The notes under the pieces: generated by a model
What the model saw: only the letters and a program-made list of their open reading frames with translations
Databases searched by the model: none
Told to the model about the DNA's origin: nothing
Program-made: the position numbers and the translations under genes
Part shown: piece after piece, positions 9,532 to 17,037 of the stretch
Layout: the number at the start of each line of letters is the position of its first letter
Numbering within the stretch: the stretch's first letter is position 1
From: a virus
Length of the DNA: 60,485 nt
Reading direction: 5' to 3' (one strand)
Virus record (IMG/VR): IMGVR_UViG_3300022074_004529
Span: 1-60,485 of that record

Positions 9532-9766
9532 GTTGTTCGTCCATCTTTCTAATGTGTTCAATACGCATTATCTGATGGTACATTTTAATAACACCCTTAG
9601 GTGCATCTGCTTTCCAGACCCAAGGTAGTAAGCCGTGTACGACACTTTTGAACGCTATTACGATTAGAGCCCAGCTATTTTGTAGACTATGCCACAAATG
9701 ATACCAGTAACCCCAACCTGTTTCAACTTTTAAATGATGGTAACCTGCCTTTAACCATTTTATCAT
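9476..9766 (-). CDS. Small membrane-associated protein, DUF6356-like
   Basis: A 96-residue protein with aromatic-rich WGYWYHLWHSLQNS followed by a hydrophobic helix, ALIVIAFKSVVHGLLPWVW, and a charged tail. From memory this matches DUF6356, a short family annotated next to capsule genes (HL-x-S-x-HALLP pattern). One membrane-dipping helix is likely. The start is ATG, overlapping the upstream stop as ATGA. Function unknown. Confidence 0.5.
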   Translation of the reverse strand: MIKWLKAGYHHLKVETGWGYWYHLWHSLQNSWALIVIAFKSVVHGLLPWVWKADAPKGVIKMYHQIMRIEHIRKMDEQHGKSKNERYRNKTTNLTE

Positions 9767-10056
9767 TCTGGATCCTTAAAAAATTGCTCCAGCACTCCTT
9801 TGACTTCGTTCTGTACTTCTTCTTTAATAGCAGGATAATCTAATTGAATAGCGACATCTACAACGCCTTCATTTTCAAAGCGTCGTAGAATATCATGTTC
9901 GCTATTCAAATTTTGTAATTCAATGCCACTAATTTCAGTAACAGAACCGTCGGTAAAGGTGATTTTGACAGTATGTATGAAATCCATTGGAATCTTGTCC
10001 AATGTGATCTCATCAAATATTTTATCAAATGATCTGTCTTTGCGTTCAATAGGCAC
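9763..10056 (-). CDS. Hypothetical protein, GTG start
   Basis: A 97-residue acidic soluble protein with DFIHTVKITFTDGSVTEISG in the middle and a C-terminal amphipathic helix. I do not recognise the family. The start is GTG, with GAGG seven bases upstream formed by the end of the preceding gene, so the start is well placed. It belongs to the run of small phage genes from 9.8 to 11.3 kb. Confidence 0.6.
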   Translation of the reverse strand: MPIERKDRSFDKIFDEITLDKIPMDFIHTVKITFTDGSVTEISGIELQNLNSEHDILRRFENEGVVDVAIQLDYPAIKEEVQNEVKGVLEQFFKDPE

Positions 10057-10058
10057 GA

Positions 10059-10700
10059 TTAGGCCTCGGCAGTTTCTTTTTTAGGACGTCCTCGCTTTGG
10101 GCGTAGGTCATCATTAAGGGCATAGGCTTCTTCACGAAGTCTTTTTGCTTCACCCTCAAAATATTCTGCTTGGCTAATCATTCCTTTTGCTACGTCATCA
10201 TCTCCTAGTACCCCATCAACCGGTGCGGTTGTTGGTGTTGGTGCTGGTGTTTCAGCTTCGATAGCTTCTGTTACAACTGGACTTGTATCTTTGCCTTGCA
10301 TATCTGCTTCAGCCATAAGTTCAGGTGCAACTACTGGCGCTCCGCCAGATTGTTCCCTAATGATATCGTTTAACTCAGAAAGTTTTACTTGTGATGTCTG
10401 ATTAGGTGTCATCATAATATTACTTGTGGCCACTTTCTGTAGCAGGTTACGAGCATTCATAGTCTGCAACATATTTGATCCGTCAGTAAACATAGTTCTC
10501 TGAGCGTACTCATAAAAATTAGGTGATGCCTGAGCACCAGGACTTTCGACAGCATTGATTACATCATCATGCATCCAATCCTGTAAAGCGTCTGTGTCTA
10601 CTACTAGACAATTACCTGGTTCATCTGGCACTTCTCGGAACACGACTACACAACGCCTTTGGGTGTTGATAATCTGTCCTACATGTTTGATATTTGCCAT
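10059..10700 (-). CDS. Hypothetical protein, possibly conserved in marine T4-like phages
   Basis: A 213-residue protein. The N-terminal 100 residues are globular (MANIKHVGQI, CVVVFREVPDEPGNCLVV, DGSNMLQTMNARNLL). A proline/threonine/alanine linker follows near residue 150, and the tail is basic (LRPKRGRPKKETAEA). The N-terminal pattern resembles, from memory, a conserved small protein of marine T4-like phages. The AT-hook-like RGRP may touch DNA. It lies in a short operon with the acidic 92-residue gene upstream. Confidence 0.65.
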   Translation of the reverse strand: MANIKHVGQIINTQRRCVVVFREVPDEPGNCLVVDTDALQDWMHDDVINAVESPGAQASPNFYEYAQRTMFTDGSNMLQTMNARNLLQKVATSNIMMTPNQTSQVKLSELNDIIREQSGGAPVVAPELMAEADMQGKDTSPVVTEAIEAETPAPTPTTAPVDGVLGDDDVAKGMISQAEYFEGEAKRLREEAYALNDDLRPKRGRPKKETAEA

Positions 10701-10703
10701 ATC

Positions 10704-10982
10704 TTACTCCTTTGTCGCTGTTTCCTCAGTGGTTTCAGCTGGTGTTTCAGCAGGTGCTTCTGCATCTGATGCAGGCTCTGCTGGCGGTGGTGAGATCTTT
10801 TGAATCACATCCACTAATTTATTAAAGGCTTGACCTACGGTCTGTGCCTCGGCTCCTTTAAAGGCGCCTCTCTGTACTGCCAAATCAATGATATTGGCGG
10901 TTACGTTTAGATCTTGTAGTGTCAACGAGATTGGCTCTGGTTGTGCTACGTCTGTTTCTGGTGTTGAATTTTCTTCAGCCAT
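10704..10982 (-). CDS. Hypothetical acidic phage protein
   Basis: A 92-residue protein with a short central helical domain (LQDLNVTANIIDLAVQRGAF, FNKLVDVIQKI) flanked by disordered acidic, Pro/Ala/Thr-rich ends. It looks like a conserved small protein of marine T4-like phages (recollection, not verified). A late-promoter-like GATAAATA lies at 11021-11028, about 39 bases before the ATG. It is co-directional with the 213-residue gene, three bases downstream. Confidence 0.65.
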   Translation of the reverse strand: MAEENSTPETDVAQPEPISLTLQDLNVTANIIDLAVQRGAFKGAEAQTVGQAFNKLVDVIQKISPPPAEPASDAEAPAETPAETTEETATKE

Positions 10983-11020
10983 TAGTTTCTCCTTGTGAGT
11001 TTATTAACTGCTAACATTAT

Positions 11021-11028
11021 TATTTATC
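11021..11028 (-). promoter_or_regulatory. T4-late-type promoter box
   Basis: GATAAATA on the minus strand (7 of 8), 38 bases before the ATG of the acidic 92-residue gene at 10982, in a 45-base gap with no gene. Confidence 0.4.
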
Positions 11029-11330
11029 TATTCGTTTTCGTGAGTATCAGATAACTTAGCCATAAGTAGGTTTTTCTCAAACCTATCTATATCCATGGGT
11101 AACTCAAACCATATTTGATATAGTTTGTCTGTATCAATACGTCTAATATGATACAATCCAGTAACACCTGTCATTAGTTTCGACCAATCGAGTTCAGTGC
11201 CACCGTTAGTGACCATAACCAGTCTTCGGTTACGCATCAAAGATAGAAGAAGGTCAGTGCCACTAATCAACTGTAGATCAGTTTCACTGAGGCTTCCGCT
11301 ATTATCTAAAATCTTTACATTTTTATTCAT
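11028..11330 (-). CDS. Hypothetical protein
   Basis: A 100-residue protein starting MNKNVKILDNSG; a longer reading is open but runs deep into the upstream gene. The ATG overlaps the stop of the VWA/metallopeptidase gene by eight bases (ATGAATAA), a spacing also seen at 18592 and 49495. It has NRRLVMVTNGGTELDW, a Rossmann-like strand and loop. No family is recognised. Its position suggests a role with the MoxR/VWA pair. Confidence 0.6.
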   Translation of the reverse strand: MNKNVKILDNSGSLSETDLQLISGTDLLLSLMRNRRLVMVTNGGTELDWSKLMTGVTGLYHIRRIDTDKLYQIWFELPMDIDRFEKNLLMAKLSDTHENE

Positions 11331-12504
11331 AGTGTATGGTTGTGCCAAATGGGGCATGTATCCTCTTCTGAGGATCTCCGTGAATAACAAATAGTGTATC
11401 ACAATAGTCTGGATTACCCCAACTATTCCACGGATAACCATCTGTAAACATAATTAATTGATCAGGCTCAATACCTTCTTGTTCCATGTATTTCCATACA
11501 ATATCAAACTCAGTACCGCCTCCGCCTATTGGCTGGTATTCTCTAATGTCCTTGCCATCTTCACTGCTGAATGTTTCAACATTGTAGATGCCTGTATCAA
11601 AACAAAGTACAGTAATCTTGTAACTGTCATATTGTTGCATGATACCATATGTCTCACTAAGCATCTCCTTGGCAGTTTCATCACTAATACTACCTGACAT
11701 ATCTAGTGCAAGTAGAGCATGAAGCTCTTCATCTTTATTCATACCAGGAAATATAACTTCACCTGACCTTTTGCTAGGTCGCATAAATGTAAAGTCTGAC
11801 TTCAGTGAACTTTCCATCTGTACACGTAGCACATCTTTCCAGGACAACTTAGGCTCTGTAAGATCCTTGATCATCCTCTTAATGTCTGCAGGAACATCAT
11901 TACCTGCACTCTGTGCCGCCTGTAGTACAGCCTGTTTAATCTCGTCCTGCAACTCTTTACGTTCTTCAGCAGTCAAAGGCTTTGTAGGCATCTTAGGACC
12001 TTTGCCAGATTCATCGCCACCGTTACCTGTACCATCTTCTAAGTGTACATCCATACCAACCATTTGTTTATGACCTTCTTGTAGAAGCTGATCATAAATC
12101 TCATAACTGTTCATGCCTGCATACTTAGGATCATAACATGGCTTACCACCATTAAGTTTATCCTCACCAATAATCCTACCAATAGCAAGATCAACTAGTG
12201 TATAATTAATGTTGAAGTCACATGCTACATTATAAAGCATTGGTTCACGATCCTCACGTGATTCCATGTGATCATATACACAATGCAATACTTCGTGTCC
12301 TACAAGAAAATCTAGTTCTTCATCATCTAGTGCATCTACAAATTCACGATTGAAAAAGAAATGTCTACCGTCTGTGGCGGCAGTTGGCATACTTTCAACT
12401 TCTTGTATACGTAGGCGTGTAGCCAATGTACCAAAGAATGGCTTGTTCATAAGCAACCTTACACGACTCTGTGTAATTCTTGTTTCTGCGGTTGTTGCTA
12501 ACAT
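11323..12504 (-). CDS. VWA domain protein with putative metallopeptidase domain (DUF2201-like)
   Basis: A 393-residue protein. The N-terminal half holds the zinc-type HEVLH (H70-E71-x-x-H74) with further polar residues in CDFNINY. The C-terminal half is a VWA domain with the MIDAS motif DMSGSIS and a later GGGGTEF/FTDGYPW. This layout matches the VWA-like DUF2201 proteins that pair with MoxR AAA+ ATPases, and the MoxR gene lies just upstream. It has its own consensus promoter (12532-12560). The pair probably remodels or matures a protein target, which is inference. Confidence 0.8.
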   Translation of the reverse strand: MLATTAETRITQSRVRLLMNKPFFGTLATRLRIQEVESMPTAATDGRHFFFNREFVDALDDEELDFLVGHEVLHCVYDHMESREDREPMLYNVACDFNINYTLVDLAIGRIIGEDKLNGGKPCYDPKYAGMNSYEIYDQLLQEGHKQMVGMDVHLEDGTGNGGDESGKGPKMPTKPLTAEERKELQDEIKQAVLQAAQSAGNDVPADIKRMIKDLTEPKLSWKDVLRVQMESSLKSDFTFMRPSKRSGEVIFPGMNKDEELHALLALDMSGSISDETAKEMLSETYGIMQQYDSYKITVLCFDTGIYNVETFSSEDGKDIREYQPIGGGGTEFDIVWKYMEQEGIEPDQLIMFTDGYPWNSWGNPDYCDTLFVIHGDPQKRIHAPFGTTIHYE

Positions 12505-12531
12505 CTAAAACTCCTGCTTTATTATATCTTT

Positions 12532-12560
12532 ATTATACGACATATTTACTGTATTGTCAA
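12532..12560 (-). promoter_or_regulatory. Sigma-70-type promoter for the VWA/peptidase gene
   Basis: On the minus strand TTGACA (12560-12555), a 17-base spacer, then TATAAT (12537-12532), a perfect consensus. It sits about 28 bases before the ATG at 12504 and overlaps the 3' end of the upstream gene. It is likely read by host RNA polymerase as an early promoter. Confidence 0.8.
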
Positions 12561-12878
12561 CTTAAAAAGCATAGCCTGCTCTGGATATTTAAACAAAAAA
12601 TTGTGACTATCATCTGGCATTGCATGTTTAATATAATCCCAATCTTGTAAATAAAGATTCTGTTTACACCAGGCTTGTGCTTTATTAAAATTACCTCTAA
12701 CGTTGACTACTTCTGCGTTTGGTTTCCATTGGGCTTTGTATTCAAATACATCTGCTGGTATCCAATCTTTACAATCCAAACCATATAGTCTAATATTTAC
12801 CCTAGTTCGTGGCGGATAGAGGGAGAGGTCCACACTCTCTCCCTCCTTCAGCTTAGGAGTCAAGTACGAGTCTACCAT
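12546..12878 (-). CDS. Hypothetical protein
   Basis: A 110-residue protein (MVDSYLTPKLKEG start). It contains YPPRTRVNIRLYGLDCKDWIPADVF, read as two beta strands with a loop, then an aromatic-rich C-terminal half. ATG at 12878 is chosen because the longer reading needs a TTG. It overlaps the MoxR gene by 26 bases, so translation is coupled. No family is recognised. It may be a small accessory of the AAA+/VWA module. Confidence 0.5.
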   Translation of the reverse strand: MVDSYLTPKLKEGESVDLSLYPPRTRVNIRLYGLDCKDWIPADVFEYKAQWKPNAEVVNVRGNFNKAQAWCKQNLYLQDWDYIKHAMPDDSHNFLFKYPEQAMLFKLTIQ

Positions 12879-13962
12879 ACCTACCAAAGTACTCCTCAAA
12901 TCGCTCTATCTTATCCTGCTTAGGAACCAACTTGTAGTTCTTCATTGCAATCCTGGATGCCATAACTGTCATCTCTGTCTCAAAATTATCTAGCATAAAG
13001 CTGATAAAGTTTGAGAAACCTTTGTGGAACTTATCAAGTGACTTGCTCTTCTCACCTGCAATATAAGTCTCCTTAAGCTCATAACATAAGTTAGTAGCCA
13101 ATGAGTACATTGCAGATATTTCCTTGTTAGTACAAGTCTTAACCTTACCTGACAAAATGTCAGTAGGGTTAGGCATATCCTGTGCAACTTTCCTGTGAGC
13201 CGCAAACTTAATTGCAATACCTTCACCAACACAACCTGCAACCAAATCTACAAGCTCGCTTTCAGTGATATCATCCTCACCTTCAAGCAATTCACTTGTA
13301 AAAGTCCAGGACCTAGGAGTAGCAAAACCTCGTGAGCTAGAGCTAGGATCAAAGTTATACAAGTCGCTCTTAGCGAATGACAAGTAACCAACGATATCTG
13401 GGTTGATGTTGTTATCAACTGCCCAATCCAACCAATCTGAGAACTCAACACGTAGTTCAAAGTGTACGAAACGATTCTCAAGTGGCTTAGGCATTCTGTA
13501 AGTAACACCTTTGTCAGTCTCCCTGTTACCTGCGGCAACTACAACCACATTATCAGGCAGTACATACTGACCAATTCGTCTGTTAAGAACAAGCTGATAA
13601 GCCGCCGCCTGCACACTAGGTGCGGCAGAGTTCAACTCGTCTAGGAAAAGTATAATAGTATCATACTTTGCGGCCATCTCAGCAGTAGGAAGATCTGCAG
13701 GAGGAAGCCATTTCATAACACCTGATGCAACATCAGGAACAGGGTAACCTCGCAAATCTGTAGGCTCAAACAATGCAAGACGCATATCAATTACAAACGA
13801 ATTGCCTAGCGAACCAGAATCGCCAATGCTCTGGATGAGCTCTGACTTACCGATACCTGGAGGACCCCATAAAAATACGGGTCTTTTCTTCTTTAGTACT
13901 CTAGTGATATGCTTTTTAGCTTCACTAATTTTAATAGTACGAACTTCAGTAACTGTGGACAT
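12853..13962 (-). CDS. MoxR-like AAA+ ATPase
   Basis: A 369-residue protein with Walker A GPPGIGKS (residues 33-40), Walker B IILFLDELN near 110, sensor 1 VVVVAAGNR and an arginine-finger-type LENRF. It is a MoxR/CobS-type ATPase; CobS-like ATPases are common in marine T4-like phages. It is followed by a VWA/metallopeptidase gene, the typical MoxR partner. Expression comes from a TTGACA promoter whose spacer holds a perfect inverted repeat (14003-14018), suggesting repression at this site. Confidence 0.85.
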   Translation of the reverse strand: MSTVTEVRTIKISEAKKHITRVLKKKRPVFLWGPPGIGKSELIQSIGDSGSLGNSFVIDMRLALFEPTDLRGYPVPDVASGVMKWLPPADLPTAEMAAKYDTIILFLDELNSAAPSVQAAAYQLVLNRRIGQYVLPDNVVVVAAGNRETDKGVTYRMPKPLENRFVHFELRVEFSDWLDWAVDNNINPDIVGYLSFAKSDLYNFDPSSSSRGFATPRSWTFTSELLEGEDDITESELVDLVAGCVGEGIAIKFAAHRKVAQDMPNPTDILSGKVKTCTNKEISAMYSLATNLCYELKETYIAGEKSKSLDKFHKGFSNFISFMLDNFETEMTVMASRIAMKNYKLVPKQDKIERFEEYFGRYGRLVLDS

Positions 13963-13995
13963 AAGTAAACTCCTATTTTTTTAACTTACTCTTAT

Positions 13996-14024
13996 ACAAT
14001 ACAGTAAGAACTCTTACTTGTCAA
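13996..14024 (-). promoter_or_regulatory. Promoter with internal operator-like palindrome
   Basis: On the minus strand TTGACA (14024-14019), a 17-base spacer, then TATTGT (14001-13996), ahead of the MoxR gene. The spacer is almost wholly a perfect inverted repeat, AGTAAGA-N2-TCTTACT (14003-14018), a good site for a dimeric repressor. The -35 box overlaps the stop codon of the upstream SGNH gene. Confidence 0.65.
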
Positions 14025-14914
14025 CCTATTTGTTGCATTTTTTTCAGATTATTTTCAACATATTTTTGTACTGTTTTAGTACCCCAATGCCAACCGTCTC
14101 TACCAGTATCCAACTGCTCATTATCCCAACAGATATATGGTGTGTCTTCTCCAGTAAACTTCTGAATCTGTGCAAATATTTCATTTTGTGATTTATTTTG
14201 TCCAGCAAACTTAGGTAGGAAGTTATGTATTAACTTTGTTTGCCCTTTTGGTTCGTCCCATAAGGTTCTGAATGTTTTAACAAAACCATCCATTGCACTC
14301 TGTTCTTGATTCTTAAATATAGTATCGCGAACTTCCTGTGCTAATGTTCTATACTTACGTTTATAACGCCATATATAACCCCAATGAATGATAAGCCATT
14401 CAGGACCTATCTCTCTTATAATTTTTAATGCAATACGCCTACGCCAATTAGGATTTGTACCATCTAAACTGATATCTATTACACGTTTGCCTGTTGCTTG
14501 TTCTATTGCTTTCTTATAGCATTCATGATATGCTATGCCCATACCCATAGTAAAACTATCACCAATAAGCCATATACTATCCTGCATTTCTGCTAATGTA
14601 TTAGGCCAGTCCTCATCTCTGAATCCTCTACTGTTGAAAGCATAACTAATCCTGTCACCTGTTGGCCAGTTAGCAAATGTTTCCTTGTCTGCTTTACAGT
14701 ACCTTGGATTGTCTAATCCGTGATATGGTATCTCTCTGCTTTTACGTTTCTCAACCCATAAATGTTCCATTATATCTGGTGTACATTTTACTTCATCTAT
14801 ATAGGTTTTCCAACCACTGCCATCTCTTTTAATGTAATTACCACGTTCATCAGCAAATACATCTACCCAGCCGCCGCCTATTTCCCATTTTGTTTTATCG
14901 TGATTATAACTCAT
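14021..14914 (-). CDS. SGNH/GDSL-hydrolase-like protein
   Basis: A 297-residue protein with a canonical GDS nucleophile strand, SIWLIGDSFTMGMG, a Gly/Asn pair in SLDGTNPNW, and a C-terminal DGWHWGTKTV as the DxxH catalytic dyad. The N-terminal 110 residues include NSRGFRDEDWP, also seen in shape in the other SGNH protein of the window (NSFGWRGPEP). It overlaps the radical SAM gene by 11 bases. Esterase or acyltransferase action on a glycan is likely for the family; the substrate is unknown. Confidence 0.7.
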   Translation of the reverse strand: MSYNHDKTKWEIGGGWVDVFADERGNYIKRDGSGWKTYIDEVKCTPDIMEHLWVEKRKSREIPYHGLDNPRYCKADKETFANWPTGDRISYAFNSRGFRDEDWPNTLAEMQDSIWLIGDSFTMGMGIAYHECYKKAIEQATGKRVIDISLDGTNPNWRRRIALKIIREIGPEWLIIHWGYIWRYKRKYRTLAQEVRDTIFKNQEQSAMDGFVKTFRTLWDEPKGQTKLIHNFLPKFAGQNKSQNEIFAQIQKFTGEDTPYICWDNEQLDTGRDGWHWGTKTVQKYVENNLKKMQQIG

Positions 14915-16085
14915 TCCAACTCATCTTATATATTTTATCTAGGTAATCCAAGTGCTTTATCTGTTCTTTACGTTGTTCACCAAGGTTAGTAAGTTCCCCC
15001 ACTTTCCATGTTGTTTCCAGAAACTCTTTAATCTTTTGTAAAGCCTGTGTACCTCGCTTTACTTTCCACTCTTCTTCGTATTTAAGTTCGTTTGTAGCCT
15101 CTATAATTTGATTCATAGCATGTAGTTTCTGTTGATCACTCATGTATGCAATAGTCATAGGGTGTGGTGGATCCACAAATGCCACATGAATCTGTAAATT
15201 ATTTTCAACCATGTAACGTACAAGTCCAACTAAATCTAGCATGGTAAGAAAGTTTACTGTAATTATACCAACAACCTCGTGTTTATCTTTAAGATACTTT
15301 AGGTTGTGATCCATTCTATTCCAATTACCACCAAACCTAAAGTATTCATAATAACGTTGTGATGTATCAATGCTTACGAAAAACTTTACATGTTTAAACT
15401 GTGCCCAGTCCATTGCATATGTTGATATTCTATCATGGTTAAGATTCGTATGATAACGAAGTTCTATTTCCTTTTTATTAGAAATACCTTTTAGCCACTC
15501 TTTATGTGAGCTTGCATATATTAATGGCTCACCACCTGTAAAGTGTACAGTCTTTAGGTTCTCTGCTTTGTGGTAAAATGTTTTAAGATAATCTGGATCG
15601 TCTATTAAGTGATACTTGAATTGATCCTTAGGTAGGCGTTTAAGTTTTAGCCATCTGCTACTGCTATGTTCATCACAGTGTCCACATGCTAGGTTGCATA
15701 GGCTGTGTGGACGAACTTCCATAGTATGTATATTTTCTATTCCACCAAACTGTGGCTTACGTTTTATATCATCTATGAAGTCTAAATTGTCTGCTAGTTC
15801 TAATAAATGTTCGTTGTACTCTTGTCGTGTGGATCTTGTGCCATTGCTTTCCCTCTCCTTGCATTGGCGACAATTTTCTGGAAACACACCTTTCCAGAGA
15901 TCCATTCTAACTTTTTGGATATTATAAGAGTTATAAGTTTCAGTAACATTATATTCCTTCCAATGCCCTTGTGGCTCTTTACTTCTATAACAAGGATACC
16001 AAGTTCCATCCTGGTCTAAATCTAAATTAGTATATGGTGCAAAGCAAAATGTATCTGGCAATCCTAACTTTTTAAGGTTTTCCAT
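14904..16085 (-). CDS. Radical SAM protein with N-terminal cysteine domain
   Basis: A 393-residue protein with the radical SAM motif CNLACGHC in its middle third, GGEPL for SAM binding (VHFTGGEPLIY), and an N-terminal YPCYRSKE...CRQCKERE cluster that fits a twitch-type auxiliary site. It has the same architecture as the proteins at 1-513 and 33590-34798. It is paired with an SGNH hydrolase downstream. No precursor peptide is visible nearby, so the substrate may be a sugar or a larger protein. Confidence 0.85.
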   Translation of the reverse strand: MENLKKLGLPDTFCFAPYTNLDLDQDGTWYPCYRSKEPQGHWKEYNVTETYNSYNIQKVRMDLWKGVFPENCRQCKERESNGTRSTRQEYNEHLLELADNLDFIDDIKRKPQFGGIENIHTMEVRPHSLCNLACGHCDEHSSSRWLKLKRLPKDQFKYHLIDDPDYLKTFYHKAENLKTVHFTGGEPLIYASSHKEWLKGISNKKEIELRYHTNLNHDRISTYAMDWAQFKHVKFFVSIDTSQRYYEYFRFGGNWNRMDHNLKYLKDKHEVVGIITVNFLTMLDLVGLVRYMVENNLQIHVAFVDPPHPMTIAYMSDQQKLHAMNQIIEATNELKYEEEWKVKRGTQALQKIKEFLETTWKVGELTNLGEQRKEQIKHLDYLDKIYKMSWNEL

Positions 16086-16377
16086 CTATCCATCCTTTTG
16101 CGCCTGCCATCTTAGCCATAAAAGCATCTCGTTCCGTAAATAGAACAATCATCTTTTTATCGATGAAGTATGGATATGTCATTTTTCTTTGTAATGCTAT
16201 TTGATCTCCAGCCTTTAGTCCATGTTCTTCAAACGCCCAGTTGTCATATTTACGCATCATCTTATTCCTACCCTTACGTGTAAGTCGTAGACTTTGCTGG
16301 TTTTGGAATATTTCCTTAAACCTATCTGCTGGTGTGTTTAATTTTTCAAGAACCTTTTCTTGGATTTCTTTTATCAT
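16072..16377 (-). CDS. Hypothetical basic protein
   Basis: A 101-residue lysine-rich protein, mainly helical at the start (IKEIQEKVLEKLNTPADRFKEIF), then a beta-rich part with KKMIVLFTERDAFMAKM. I do not recognise the family. It overlaps the radical SAM gene by 14 bases and the next upstream gene by 32 bases. A phage accessory protein is likely. Confidence 0.55.
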   Translation of the reverse strand: MIKEIQEKVLEKLNTPADRFKEIFQNQQSLRLTRKGRNKMMRKYDNWAFEEHGLKAGDQIALQRKMTYPYFIDKKMIVLFTERDAFMAKMAGAKGWIDGKP

Positions 16378-16660
16378 CTCTTGTTACTATCTCACCTTGC
16401 ATAAGTTTTACAACAGTAAATTTATGTGTTTGAAACATTTGGTTTAGTCTATCGCATAAGTTGAAAGCATGTCCTGAATTACTAAAGGATACTTTCTTAT
16501 ACTTTGGTCCTGGATAGTTTACAAGTGTATTAAGTGTTCTGATGTTAATGGGCTTGCCTTCGTAGAACACTGCATAAATGGCATCCGCCTCTAAAATTTG
16601 TTCGCTATTGTATTTCTTGTCTACGTAGTCTATTATTATATTGGGTTTAGGCCTTGCCAT
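16346..16660 (-). CDS. Hypothetical protein, possibly conserved in marine T4-like phages
   Basis: A 104-residue protein with KKVSFSNSGHAFNLCDRLN and FQTHKFTVVKLMQGE. The SNxGHAFNLxxRLN stretch recalls a conserved small protein of marine T4-like phages (memory only). A late-promoter-like AATAAATA (16683-16690) and AAGGAG precede the ATG. Role unknown. Confidence 0.6.
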   Translation of the reverse strand: MARPKPNIIIDYVDKKYNSEQILEADAIYAVFYEGKPINIRTLNTLVNYPGPKYKKVSFSNSGHAFNLCDRLNQMFQTHKFTVVKLMQGEIVTRDDKRNPRKGS

Positions 16661-16682
16661 CTGCTTCTCCTTATTATGTTAG

Positions 16683-16690
16683 TATTTATT
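16683..16690 (-). promoter_or_regulatory. T4-late-type promoter box
   Basis: Reads AATAAATA on the minus strand (7 of 8 to the T4 late consensus TATAAATA), inside TTAATAAATACT, 22 bases before the ATG at 16660. It lies in a 55-base gap that holds no gene. Confidence 0.5.
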
Positions 16691-16714
16691 AAAAAAGGAG
16701 AATTATGTGTAGTT

Positions 16715-17029
16715 TTAATCGTATTCTGCGAATCCACTGCCATCATCTATTGTGTAATAAGGATTGTTAAAGTTAGGATCGTCCATGCCATCAACTGCAT
16801 TTACTTCTGGCACATAATGTTTTAGCATGTTTTCCACACCCATTTTAAGTGTAATTGTACTACTAGCACAACCACTGCAACTACCCTGCAACAACACAAG
16901 CACACGACCTGACTCCATATCAAAGTCTTCAAGACGTATAAAACCACCATGTTGTTGAACTGCTGGCTGTACGTATTCGTCTATGATGTGATTGATTTGT
17001 TCTATGATTTCTTCTTTGGTTCTATCCAT
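16715..17029 (-). CDS. NifU-like Fe-S scaffold protein (Nfu domain)
   Basis: A 104-residue protein with VQQHGGFIRL and the cluster-binding GSCSGCASSTITLK (C-x-x-C), the hallmark of the NifU C-terminal/Nfu domain, at the family's normal size. It would carry a [4Fe-4S] cluster to client proteins. This fits a genome with seven probable radical SAM enzymes, although that functional link is inference. The acidic C-terminal 25 residues are extra. It stands nine bases after the HtrA-like gene's stop in the same direction. Confidence 0.85.
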   Translation of the reverse strand: MDRTKEEIIEQINHIIDEYVQPAVQQHGGFIRLEDFDMESGRVLVLLQGSCSGCASSTITLKMGVENMLKHYVPEVNAVDGMDDPNFNNPYYTIDDGSGFAEYD

Positions 17030-17037
17030 ATTGCTAT

